A stretch of DNA of 7,665 bases, from positions 1-7,665 of the forward strand of contig CALUVK010000066.1 in NCBI GenBank assembly GCA_944324205.1. Reading direction: 5' to 3'. Positions 1 to 5,904 of this stretch are shown in pieces (within the stretch, counting starts at the first letter, position 1; each line of letters begins with the position of its first letter). The translations under genes were made by a program, and so were the position numbers. The DNA comes from Candidatus Gastranaerophilales bacterium (lineage in GTDB: Bacteria > Cyanobacteriota > Vampirovibrionia > Gastranaerophilales > Gastranaerophilaceae). A model generated the notes under the pieces. It saw only the letters and a list, made by a program, of their open reading frames with translations, did no database searches and was not told the origin of the DNA.

Positions 1-1305
1 CGAAGCTTTCTCTTCAGAGAACGCAAATCCTGCCGCAAGCTGGTGTCCGCCAAATCCGTCCAAATGTTCGGAAATATTAGAAATTATATCGTAAAGATTA
101 AGTTCTTTTACTCCTCTTGCAGAACATCGGAAAGTTTTTGTTTCTTCCGAATAATTCATAATAAAAGTCGGTTTATAATATTTTTCGACAAATTTGGAAG
201 CTACAATACCTATAATTCCGACATGCCAGTCTTTTGAGAATAAAACAATCGCATTATCACGGCTGTTTGAAGCCTTCCACATGTCATCAGCCTGCGCAAA
301 TGTTTCGGAACACATTTCCTGCCGGAGTTTGTTAAAGTTTTCCAGTGAAATAATCGCCATCTCGATTTCCTGCCTGTTTTCGGAAATCATAACTTTTATG
401 GCGTTATCAACCGTATCAATACGTCCGGAAGCATTAATCCTCGGAGCAATCGTGAACGCTACCTGCTCTGCTGTTAAACCGTTATCAACCCCGACACCTG
501 CAACATCAAGCATCCGCTTTAGCCCGTAATGTTTGCCGGCTGCAATATATTCCAGCCCTTTTGTTACATAATACCTGTTTTCGCCGATTAATGGCACAAT
601 ATCAGCAATTGTTCCCACGGTCACATATGGAAGAAGTTCTTTTGAAAAACTTAATTTATCATATTTTTCAAGAACAGCCTGCGCAACTTTAAATGCAACC
701 CCTACTCCTGCAAGAGAAGTTAAATACTCAATCTGCAGAGGAGTAAGTTTTTCATCCAGCGCATTCATCGCCTTGGGGTTAATTATTGCATACGCGTCCG
801 GAAGCTCCTCGGGGGCTTCATGGTGGTCTGTTATAATAACATCACGACCAAAACTTTTTATGAACTTAACTTCTTCAACACTGCTTATACCATTATCAAC
901 AGTAATAATTAATTTGGGCTTCTTCTTTGTTAAAAGCTGAACAAGTGCCTTTGTATTAAGTCCGTGCCCTTCCGTTTCTCTATCCGGAATATAATAATCG
1001 ACATTTGCTCCGAGATAAGAAAATGTTTTCATAAGAACAGAAGTTGAAGTAACTCCGTCCGCGTCAAAATCACCGTAGATTAAGATATTTTCTTTTTCAT
1101 CAATAGCTTTTTTTATACGTTCAGCAGCTTTTGGCATATCAAAAAACGCGTTAGGGTGCATTAAGGTAATCTCAAGCGGGTTTAAGAAATCCCGCCTGGC
1201 ATCTTCTCCCGTTATGCCTCTAACTTCCAGTAATCTATCTATTATAGAGGCTTTAGAATTTTCTCCCTTAGCCTCTATATGCCATTCTTTCTTAGTTATC
1301 CCCAT
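1..1305 (-). CDS. recJ: Single-stranded-DNA-specific 5'-3' exonuclease RecJ, C-terminal end missing (runs off left edge)
   Basis: RecJ degrades single-stranded DNA 5' to 3' in the cytoplasm and acts in RecF-pathway recombination, mismatch repair and base-excision repair, using Mn/Mg ions. The reading frame is open from the ATG at 1303-1305 to the window edge (435 codons, no stop). All DHH-family motifs expected in this part are visible: GDFDADG at residues 78-84, TVDNG at 135-139, the name-giving TDHH at 159-162, GTIADIVPL at 231-239, and APRINASGR at 287-295. The start of the DHHA1 domain follows, with HVGIIGIVAS at 361-370, SARG at 395-398 and GGHQLAAG at 419-426. Known RecJ proteins are about 560-800 residues (E. 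coli about 577), so roughly 130 or more C-terminal residues, including the OB-fold region, lie outside. The start is fixed by a GAGGAG ribosome binding site 3 nt upstream that overlaps the stop of ctpA. No metal ligand is missing and no frameshift was found. Identification is firm. Confidence 0.96.
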   Translation of the reverse strand, partial: MGITKKEWHIEAKGENSKASIIDRLLEVRGITGEDARRDFLNPLEITLMHPNAFFDMPKAAERIKKAIDEKENILIYGDFDADGVTSTSVLMKTFSYLGANVDYYIPDRETEGHGLNTKALVQLLTKKKPKLIITVDNGISSVEEVKFIKSFGRDVIITDHHEAPEELPDAYAIINPKAMNALDEKLTPLQIEYLTSLAGVGVAFKVAQAVLEKYDKLSFSKELLPYVTVGTIADIVPLIGENRYYVTKGLEYIAAGKHYGLKRMLDVAGVGVDNGLTAEQVAFTIAPRINASGRIDTVDNAIKVMISENRQEIEMAIISLENFNKLRQEMCSETFAQADDMWKASNSRDNAIVLFSKDWHVGIIGIVASKFVEKYYKPTFIMNYSEETKTFRCSARGVKELNLYDIISNISEHLDGFGGHQLAAGFAFSEEKAS

Positions 1306-1306
1306 T

Positions 1307-1315
1307 TACTCCTCA
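1307..1315 (-). promoter_or_regulatory. recJ ribosome binding site overlapping the ctpA stop codon
   Basis: On the minus strand the sequence reads TGAGGAG followed by TAA and then the recJ ATG. The TGA is the stop codon of ctpA, and its last two bases belong to the Shine-Dalgarno GAGGAG. A ribosome finishing ctpA therefore ends on the recJ initiation site, the usual layout for translational coupling. The gap between the two coding regions is only 7 nt. Coupling itself is inferred from this layout. Confidence 0.8.
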
Positions 1316-2506
1316 GTTCTTTACAAGACAGGTCATTTTTTCTAGTATTTCAATCGCTTTTTCCAGTTGAACGTCTTTTTTCGCTTCGACATTCTCCTTA
1401 GTTAATTCTACCATAACATCAGGAGTTATGCCTTTTTTATTAATATCAGTTCCCGAAGGGGTTAAATATCTTTGTATAGTAATATTCATGCCAGCTTCGT
1501 CGGGAAGCTTGTTGATTTCCTGTACAAGCCCTTTTCCGAAAGACTGCTCTCCGACAATTGTTGCGCGGTGATTGTCTTTTAATGCTCCGCTTAAGATTTC
1601 GCTCGCTGAAGCTGAACCTTTATTAATTAAAACAACAATCGGCTTATCCGTAACCTGCTGATAACGCGCGCGGGTTGTAGTTTTATAGCTGTCACGGTCA
1701 ACTGTACTTACAATAACTCCGCCTTTTAGAAGCATATCTGAAATATAAATCGCGTTAGTCAAAAGCCCGCCTGGGTTTGAACGAAGGTCGATTATAAAAC
1801 CTTTCATTCCGCTTGAATTGTTCAATATTGATTCTATTTCTCCGGCAGCGTTCTTGCTGATAAAAGAGCTTAATCTTATATATTGAATATCGTTAGGAAT
1901 TTTTGTTGTTTCAAACGGCGGTTTGCAGGAAACCGATTTAACCTCAATTTCGTCTCGTACAACACTGTAGAGCTTATTCGGGACACCTTTTCTCTGGATT
2001 AGAAGTGTTACAGTTGTTCCTTTTTCCCCTCTGATTTTATCCGCCGCTGCATCAATGCTTATTCCCTTGGTACTTTCACCATTAATTTCAAGAATTCTAT
2101 CGTCTGCTAAAAGCCCTGCTTTTTCAGCCGGAGAGTCCTCCAGAGGCGCAATAATAACAAGTTCTCCATCTCTTAACCCGATTTGTGTTCCAATACCCTT
2201 CAAAGAACCCTTAATTGATTCAGTTTCTTCATTAAATTCTTTCGGGTCTAAAAATCTTGTATACGGATCATTAAGACTTGATAGCATCGTTTCAATTGCT
2301 ACATATGCGTCTTCTTTTGTTTTAAGTTTATTTTCGTATCTATACCGCCATTTATTCCAGTCCTGCGCATTATTGGTCGGGTCATAATATTTTTTATTAA
2401 CGATTTTCCACACATCATCATATAATTCTGCCGGAGTAGCGGCAAAGGCTTTCCCTGTTCCGATTATTACAGCGGTCATTATTAATATACTTGCTAATTT
2501 TTTCAT
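1313..2506 (-). CDS. ctpA: Carboxy-terminal processing protease (S41 family), secreted
   Basis: This is a PDZ-containing serine protease of family S41A (CtpA/CtpB/Prc) that trims or degrades exported proteins from their C termini. In cyanobacteria CtpA matures the photosystem D1 protein; with no photosystem evident here, the substrate is unknown. The 397 residues begin with a signal peptide: MKK, a hydrophobic stretch at about 4-16, and an AFA cleavage motif predicting cleavage after A22. It is therefore expected outside the cytoplasmic membrane. The PDZ domain spans about 95-175 (carboxylate loop near GIGTQIG, then IAPLEDSPAEKAGL and LEINGEST). The protease core spans about 205-370. The catalytic centre is intact: NKGSASASE gives Ser300, GEQSFGKG gives Lys325, and Gln329 follows, with the same 25-residue Ser-Lys and 4-residue Lys-Gln spacing known from E. 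coli Prc and B. subtilis CtpB. An AGGAGG site 11 nt upstream supports the start. It is the first gene of a likely operon with recJ. The family call is firm; the CtpA versus CtpB label is loose. Confidence 0.94.
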   Translation of the reverse strand: MKKLASILIMTAVIIGTGKAFAATPAELYDDVWKIVNKKYYDPTNNAQDWNKWRYRYENKLKTKEDAYVAIETMLSSLNDPYTRFLDPKEFNEETESIKGSLKGIGTQIGLRDGELVIIAPLEDSPAEKAGLLADDRILEINGESTKGISIDAAADKIRGEKGTTVTLLIQRKGVPNKLYSVVRDEIEVKSVSCKPPFETTKIPNDIQYIRLSSFISKNAAGEIESILNNSSGMKGFIIDLRSNPGGLLTNAIYISDMLLKGGVIVSTVDRDSYKTTTRARYQQVTDKPIVVLINKGSASASEILSGALKDNHRATIVGEQSFGKGLVQEINKLPDEAGMNITIQRYLTPSGTDINKKGITPDVMVELTKENVEAKKDVQLEKAIEILEKMTCLVKN

Positions 2507-2517
2507 AAACTACTCTT

Positions 2518-2576
2518 CCTCCTAAGTCAAAAAGCACTCTTTATATTATACTACACAATTTCTTTTTGAATTTCAA
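2518..2576 (-). promoter_or_regulatory. Promoter and ribosome binding site of ctpA (candidate)
   Basis: On the minus strand a perfect TATAAT lies at 2545-2550, which would start transcription near 2538 and give a leader of about 32 nt. That leader holds a full AGGAGG Shine-Dalgarno at 2518-2523, 11 nt from the ctpA ATG. The -35 is less clear: TTGAAA at 2571-2576 is a good match but 20 nt from the -10, longer than the usual 16-18. The -10 and Shine-Dalgarno are convincing; the -35 is tentative. Confidence 0.5.
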
Positions 2577-2760
2577 ATGGAGGATTAGTGGTTAGTGCAT
2601 AGGGAGTGCATGAGATTCTTAGGGCAAGCTGGGTATGAACCACCAAGACAAGATTTATTCTATCCGCCCTCTTGATGACAGCATGTTAGATGGCTCTAAT
2701 AGACGATAGGTTGGAAAGCCGGGTGAGAACATGTTTAGAGGCGGTGATTTATCAATTTTT
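2577..2760. other. Gene-free block of unusual composition, unidentified
   Basis: No open reading frame of useful length exists on either strand. Unlike the other intergenic stretch in this window, this block is not AT-rich: from 2581 to 2750 I count 77 G or C in 170 bases (about 45%). It holds short repeats: TTAGTG/GTTAGTG in tandem at 2585-2597, AGTGCAT twice (2594-2600 and 2605-2611), and two similar words starting CATGTT (CATGTTAGATGGC from 2682, CATGTTTAGAGGCG from 2730). TTAGA/TCTAA can form a small hairpin at 2686-2699, and CTCTAA at 2694-2699 could pair with TTAGAG near 2735-2740. ATCCGCCCT (2662-2670) and GATGACA (2674-2680) also occur in the adjacent terminator hairpin. It could be a structured RNA, a decayed repeat or mobile element, or a relict gene. 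I cannot assign it. Confidence 0.4.
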
Positions 2761-2770
2761 TATTTATATA

Positions 2771-2807
2771 AAACAGGGCGGATGACAAAATGTCATCCGC
2801 CCTGTTT
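2771..2807 (-). terminator. Terminator hairpin after the EF-hand protein gene
   Basis: A perfect 17-bp inverted repeat (2771-2787 with 2791-2807, 3-nt loop AAA) lies 11 nt beyond the stop codon of the EF-hand gene. The core is AGGGCGGATGACA and its complement. On the minus strand the stem ends in TTT and is followed by TATATAAATA, so the U-tract is short and interrupted. The stem is very stable and ideally placed, so it probably ends transcription or protects the mRNA 3' end. It separates this gene from ctpA. There is no plus-strand gene for it to serve. Confidence 0.75.
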
Positions 2808-2818
2808 GGTTAAATCTA

Positions 2819-5305
2819 TTACATACCCATAATTTCTTTTGAAATGAGTCTTTCCATTTCGTACATAATATTAATAAGTATAGAGTTAACTCCATAGTTA
2901 CCATTATTACGATAGGTATCATAGTTTTCTGTACCACAGGTATTGCTTTCTCCATATCCGTATATTGCTGAACCATCTGCAGAAGATTGATTCTTAACAG
3001 ATTCGAGTTTAGTTAATGCTGCTTGTTGAGCTTCCCTAAAGAGTTCAATAATCTTAGCGGGTTCTATTACATCATTATAAGTATTTACATAATCAGTTAA
3101 TATTGCTTTCATTGCATTATTCACCGCAGCATTATCATTAGCATCACTGGTTGCAAGTAAAATAATATTGCCTGTAGCTCCGCCAACATTCTGAGCTTCT
3201 TCTTTACGGACATTGATTGATACCCAATCATCTCCTCCAGCAGAATCATCTGTATAATATTTACCAAGATTTATAGAGCCTGCAACTCTATCACTTAAAG
3301 TTGTCATACCATTCAAGAGGCTCTTATTTTCAACATTCTTGATATATTTTCTAGCATTTTCATCTGTTGAAATCTTTACTAACATTTCAGAGTAGTTATT
3401 AACGATTTCTTCAATAACTGTTCCGATATTCATTTCATCATACATACTCTTAACAACAGTTGTATCAGATAATGTCATGAATAGTGCAATATTGAATAAG
3501 TTATCTTTTTCTGATTCAGTCAAATTAAGACCGGAAAGCTCCTCAGCATATTGTTCCTGAATCTTTGTTCTAATCTGATTGTTAATCAAATCATCAAGCT
3601 CATTATCTTTTGCATCATCCCATATACCATTAATTTCATCATAATTGTTACCGACAAATGTAATAGAACCGTCTTTTTCGATTCTGAATGCTAAAGATGT
3701 ACGTGCGGAAGATACATTTGTCCCCTTGTAAGTTAGAGAATTATTGATATCATTTATAATTGTCTCTGATTGATCTTTGACTGCTACTTCAACAGTTTCT
3801 TTTACATTTCCAACTTCTTTTTGAATCTCTTCAATGTATTTTTCTATTTGGCTTGGCTTAATGCAACTGTTAATTACAGATACATAGTTTGTGCTTTCAA
3901 ATATCTCTTCCAATAATTTTTCATGTTCTGTACCTTTAGCAGCAATCCCTTCACAATAAGATATTGCAGCATCTTTATGCATTCTTAGCGCTTTGTCACT
4001 ATCTGTAAATTCCATTGCATCCGCAGAATTTGCACTCTCAGTGTATAATTCGTATAATTCTTCTGTAGTTAAAGCATCTGAACTATCACTTTGTACAAGG
4101 ATTTCATTCAAGTTTTCTTTAATTTCAGCAACTACCCATTCGATTAAAGCATCTGTATCAAGTTTGTTATCAGTCGTAAATTTATCAACTTTTTCAATTG
4201 CTTCATTCATAATAGTTATGTATGCGTCAAAATATACACCTTCAGTTAAAATATCTGCTATTGTAGTTCCAAATTCTTTTTCAATTGCCTGATAAAGAGC
4301 AGATGTATTATCTTCAAAAATCATTACTTTCTTTATATCAAGCGTTGTTTGAATATTTCTGTATGCATCAGTTTGTTTTAATTCTTCAATGCCATATCCT
4401 AATATCTCTTGATAATTCCCTGCATTAGCACCGGCAAGAGCATTTTCAATGAAAGAAGTTACTGCGGCGTCAATAGTATCTGCAAACTGTTCATAATTCG
4501 CATCCTCTTTAATCGCTTCCAAATTAGCTTTTAAAGTTGATTCTGCAACACATTTTTGTAAATCGTTTAAAGGTGCATTATTATCTTGAGTGTACAAATC
4601 AGCATTTTTGTTTTCACTCAGACCTGCTGCTGCAAGATAAGCATCAATAATATTGATTAAATCATCTTTCATACTTTCCGGACTAACATCTTCCGGAAGA
4701 TTTTCTGTATAGTTTTGTATTAAATTGTTTAAATCTTCATCGCTTCCAAATGTATAACCGTATTCTTTATTTAATTCCGGCATAACTTTGTCTAAATATT
4801 CAGCAGCGCAATATTCTGCCGTTACTTTATTCTGGATAGCTACAGACTCTGTTTCTAAATATGTCATCAGATTTTCATTTGTTCCGCCTTCAGCTGCATA
4901 TTTATCTAAAAGAGCCTGAAGTTCGGCACTGACATCTTCTTTCCACGCTTTTGCTGAACCTGCAACAACACTGGGGCAATTGAGAGTAGAAATAAAATTA
5001 TTTAATGTGTCATACATTTCAATTTTTGATTCCATAGAAGCAATTTCTCTGGAGTCAAGTGCATTTTTATTTGACAAATTAGTACCGCTGATTAGTGTAT
5101 TTACATTGTTTGTATCAACTTTAGCCCAAAATTTATTGATTAAATCATTTTGTGCAGAAATATTTTCACCATCCCAATCAAAATCTTCCATAAATTTACG
5201 AAACTCATCTTTTGTAATGATGCCATCTCCGTTTTTGTCTGTTTTTGATACCCAATCTCCCTGTTGTGATAAAAATTGATAAACTCTTGAAATCTCGTTT
5301 GACAT
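2819..5305 (-). CDS. Large acidic, helical protein with an N-terminal EF-hand, function unknown
   Basis: I do not recognise this 828-residue protein. Near its N terminus, residues 23-34 (DKNGDGIITKDE) form a textbook EF-hand loop with Asp/Asn/Asp at positions 1, 3 and 5, Gly at 6, Ile at 8 and Glu at 12. The flanking segments (VYQFLSQQGDWVSK and FRKFMEDF) fit the E and F helices. A second, degenerate loop may start at D64 (DTNNVNTLISG), pairing with the first as EF-hands normally do. The rest is rich in Glu, Asp, Asn and Ala and reads as many amphipathic helices, with a possible beta segment near 536-552 and a Gly/Asn/Tyr-rich, low-complexity stretch at about 772-806 before a final helix. There is no signal peptide, transmembrane segment or catalytic motif that I can see. 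Six cysteines (110, 166, 252, 451, 481, 790) are scattered. The start is supported by AAAGGAGA with 7-nt spacing. It appears monocistronic, with its own terminator, and is divergent from a LuxR-type regulator gene. Calcium binding is likely; a structural or surface role is only a guess. Confidence 0.85.
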   Translation of the reverse strand: MSNEISRVYQFLSQQGDWVSKTDKNGDGIITKDEFRKFMEDFDWDGENISAQNDLINKFWAKVDTNNVNTLISGTNLSNKNALDSREIASMESKIEMYDTLNNFISTLNCPSVVAGSAKAWKEDVSAELQALLDKYAAEGGTNENLMTYLETESVAIQNKVTAEYCAAEYLDKVMPELNKEYGYTFGSDEDLNNLIQNYTENLPEDVSPESMKDDLINIIDAYLAAAGLSENKNADLYTQDNNAPLNDLQKCVAESTLKANLEAIKEDANYEQFADTIDAAVTSFIENALAGANAGNYQEILGYGIEELKQTDAYRNIQTTLDIKKVMIFEDNTSALYQAIEKEFGTTIADILTEGVYFDAYITIMNEAIEKVDKFTTDNKLDTDALIEWVVAEIKENLNEILVQSDSSDALTTEELYELYTESANSADAMEFTDSDKALRMHKDAAISYCEGIAAKGTEHEKLLEEIFESTNYVSVINSCIKPSQIEKYIEEIQKEVGNVKETVEVAVKDQSETIINDINNSLTYKGTNVSSARTSLAFRIEKDGSITFVGNNYDEINGIWDDAKDNELDDLINNQIRTKIQEQYAEELSGLNLTESEKDNLFNIALFMTLSDTTVVKSMYDEMNIGTVIEEIVNNYSEMLVKISTDENARKYIKNVENKSLLNGMTTLSDRVAGSINLGKYYTDDSAGGDDWVSINVRKEEAQNVGGATGNIILLATSDANDNAAVNNAMKAILTDYVNTYNDVIEPAKIIELFREAQQAALTKLESVKNQSSADGSAIYGYGESNTCGTENYDTYRNNGNYGVNSILINIMYEMERLISKEIMGM

Positions 5306-5312
5306 TTTAAAT

Positions 5313-5366
5313 CTCCTTTATTCCCTTTTTCTAAATTTGTAATATGTATATCGGCATTTTTTTCAA
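5313..5366 (-). promoter_or_regulatory. Candidate promoter and ribosome binding site of the EF-hand protein gene
   Basis: On the minus strand, TTGAAA at 5361-5366 and TATTAC at 5339-5344 are separated by 16 nt and resemble a sigma-70 promoter (5 of 6 and 4 of 6 matches). Transcription would begin near 5332, leaving a short leader with a strong AAAGGAGA Shine-Dalgarno at 5312-5319. The ribosome site is clear. The promoter is a weak match in AT-rich DNA, where false matches are common. Confidence 0.35.
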
Positions 5367-5550
5367 AAACTTTAGGATTTTATGCACATTTGTTACAAAA
5401 CTTTACATATAAAACTAAAAAATGTATATTTTCAGCGAGTTTATATAAAAATGCAGATATTTATACAAATTCATACTAATTTAGATGTAAAATGATGATA
5501 AATTCTATTTTTACTACACAAGCATATTCAAAAAGTAGCCACCGAGCTTA

Positions 5551-5579
5551 TAGACAGGTTAAGCAAGATATTGTACAAA
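5551..5579 (+). promoter_or_regulatory. Candidate promoter of the LuxR-type regulator gene
   Basis: TAGACA at 5551-5556 (5 of 6 matches to TTGACA) and TACAAA at 5574-5579 (4 of 6 to TATAAT) are spaced by 17 nt. Transcription would start near 5586, about 38 nt before the ATG. The -35 sits between the arms of the GCTTA/TAAGC inverted repeat, and the -10 overlaps the palindrome TTGTACAA, so a bound regulator could block it. This is a pattern match only. Confidence 0.3.
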
Positions 5580-5623
5580 AATAATAGAGTTAGGCAGTAT
5601 GAATAAGAGGAATACGTAAACGA

Positions 5624-5851
5624 ATGGAAAATTTTACAGAGCGTGAAAGAGAAGTTCTGTTTTTACTTCTTAAGGGATTAAATAACAAACAAATTTCTAA
5701 AAAGCTTTTTATTTCTAACCATACAACCAAAGCTCATGTTGCATCTATCTATAAAAAATTAGGTGTATCTAATAGGGTTCAAGCTGCAATAAAGAGTATA
5801 CAGCTAGGGGCTGATAAATATTTTGATATGAATCAAATTTTGGATGTTTAG
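5624..5851 (+). CDS. Stand-alone LuxR/GerE-type helix-turn-helix transcriptional regulator
   Basis: This 75-residue cytoplasmic DNA-binding protein consists only of the LuxR C-terminal (GerE) four-helix domain. The family signature is clear: FTEREREVLFLLLKGL (4-19), then NNKQISKKLFIS (20-31), the recognition helix NHTTKAHVASIYKKLGVSNR (32-51), and an AAIKSIQLG tail. It lacks a receiver, ligand-binding or membrane part, so what signal it senses, if any, is unknown. Its size matches B. subtilis GerE (74 residues), and it resembles small cyanobacterial regulators such as PedR. Unlike redox-sensing types it has no cysteine. The start is well bounded: an in-frame stop lies at 5600-5602, and this is the first ATG after it. 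AGAGG lies 12 nt upstream, a rather long spacing. The gene is monocistronic, divergent from the EF-hand gene and convergent with pnp. Its targets are not shown by the sequence; the divergent neighbour and itself are the natural candidates. Confidence 0.92.
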   Translation: MENFTEREREVLFLLLKGLNNKQISKKLFISNHTTKAHVASIYKKLGVSNRVQAAIKSIQLGADKYFDMNQILDV

Positions 5852-5857
5852 ATAAGA

Positions 5858-5894
5858 AAAAATGGCGGAGCAAAAATTTTGCTCCGCCATTTTT
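5858..5894. terminator. Bidirectional terminator shared by the LuxR-type gene and pnp
   Basis: A perfect 18-bp inverted repeat around a single central base (5876) contains the GC-rich core TGGCGGAGC and its complement. On the plus strand it ends in TTTTT then ATTT, 6 nt after the regulator's stop codon. On the minus strand it ends in six T's, 10 nt after the pnp stop codon. Both sides therefore have an adequate U-tract, and the hairpin serves two convergent genes. Confidence 0.93.
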
Positions 5895-5904
5895 ATTTGA
5901 CTTG

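Larger units (their letters stand above)
5306..5623. promoter_or_regulatory. AT-rich divergent regulatory region between the EF-hand gene and the LuxR-type gene
   Basis: These 318 bases contain no gene of appreciable size and must hold the promoters of two genes read away from each other. They are strongly AT-rich from 5320 to about 5530 and more mixed from 5534 to 5623. Visible symmetric sites are TTTGTTACAAA at 5389-5399 (5-bp arms, 1-nt centre), GCTTA/TAAGC at 5546-5550 and 5560-5564, and the palindrome TTGTACAA at 5571-5578. The last two overlap the candidate LuxR-gene promoter and are possible operators, but AT-rich DNA produces such words by chance. A 6-codon mini-ORF (MNKRNT) at 5599-5619 precedes the regulator's ATG by 4 nt. 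Confidence 0.55.

Noticed and set aside
194..529. Open plus-strand frame of 111 codons (and another at 43-237) at the left end
   Set aside because: It is antisense to recJ, whose minus-strand frame carries every DHH-family motif. The plus-strand product has no recognisable features and no ribosome site that I can see.
2055..2387. Open plus-strand frame of 110 codons inside ctpA
   Set aside because: It is antisense to the PDZ region and N-terminal part of a well-conserved protease; the product is low-complexity and Ser/Leu-rich, typical of a shadow frame.
2625..2665. Possible tRNA T-arm (GGTTCATACC on the minus strand)
   Set aside because: The flanking bases do not form the 5-bp T-stem, and no acceptor or anticodon arm can be built around it.
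2620..2730. Faint resemblance to 23S rRNA near the peptidyl transferase region (GCAAGCTGGGTATGAAC, then AGACA and CTATCCGCC) and to the 23S 3' end (GATAGG, GCCGGGTGAG)
   Set aside because: The order is suggestive, but the most universally conserved bases of that rRNA region (the GTTCGGTCC loop) are absent and the spacing is wrong. I judge it chance or too decayed to call; an Infernal rRNA model search would settle it.
3993..4292. Plus-strand frames within the EF-hand gene (also 4980-5279), and a minus-strand overlapping frame at 2764-2976
   Set aside because: All lie inside the 828-codon frame, which has a strong ribosome site and an intact EF-hand. The alternatives are Ser/Leu-rich or compositionally odd shadows.
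5858..5894. The GGCGGA core shared by both terminators as a possible DNA uptake-type signal
   Set aside because: TCCGCC/GGCGGA also occurs several times inside coding regions in this window, consistent with ordinary glycine codons, and only two terminators are available to compare.
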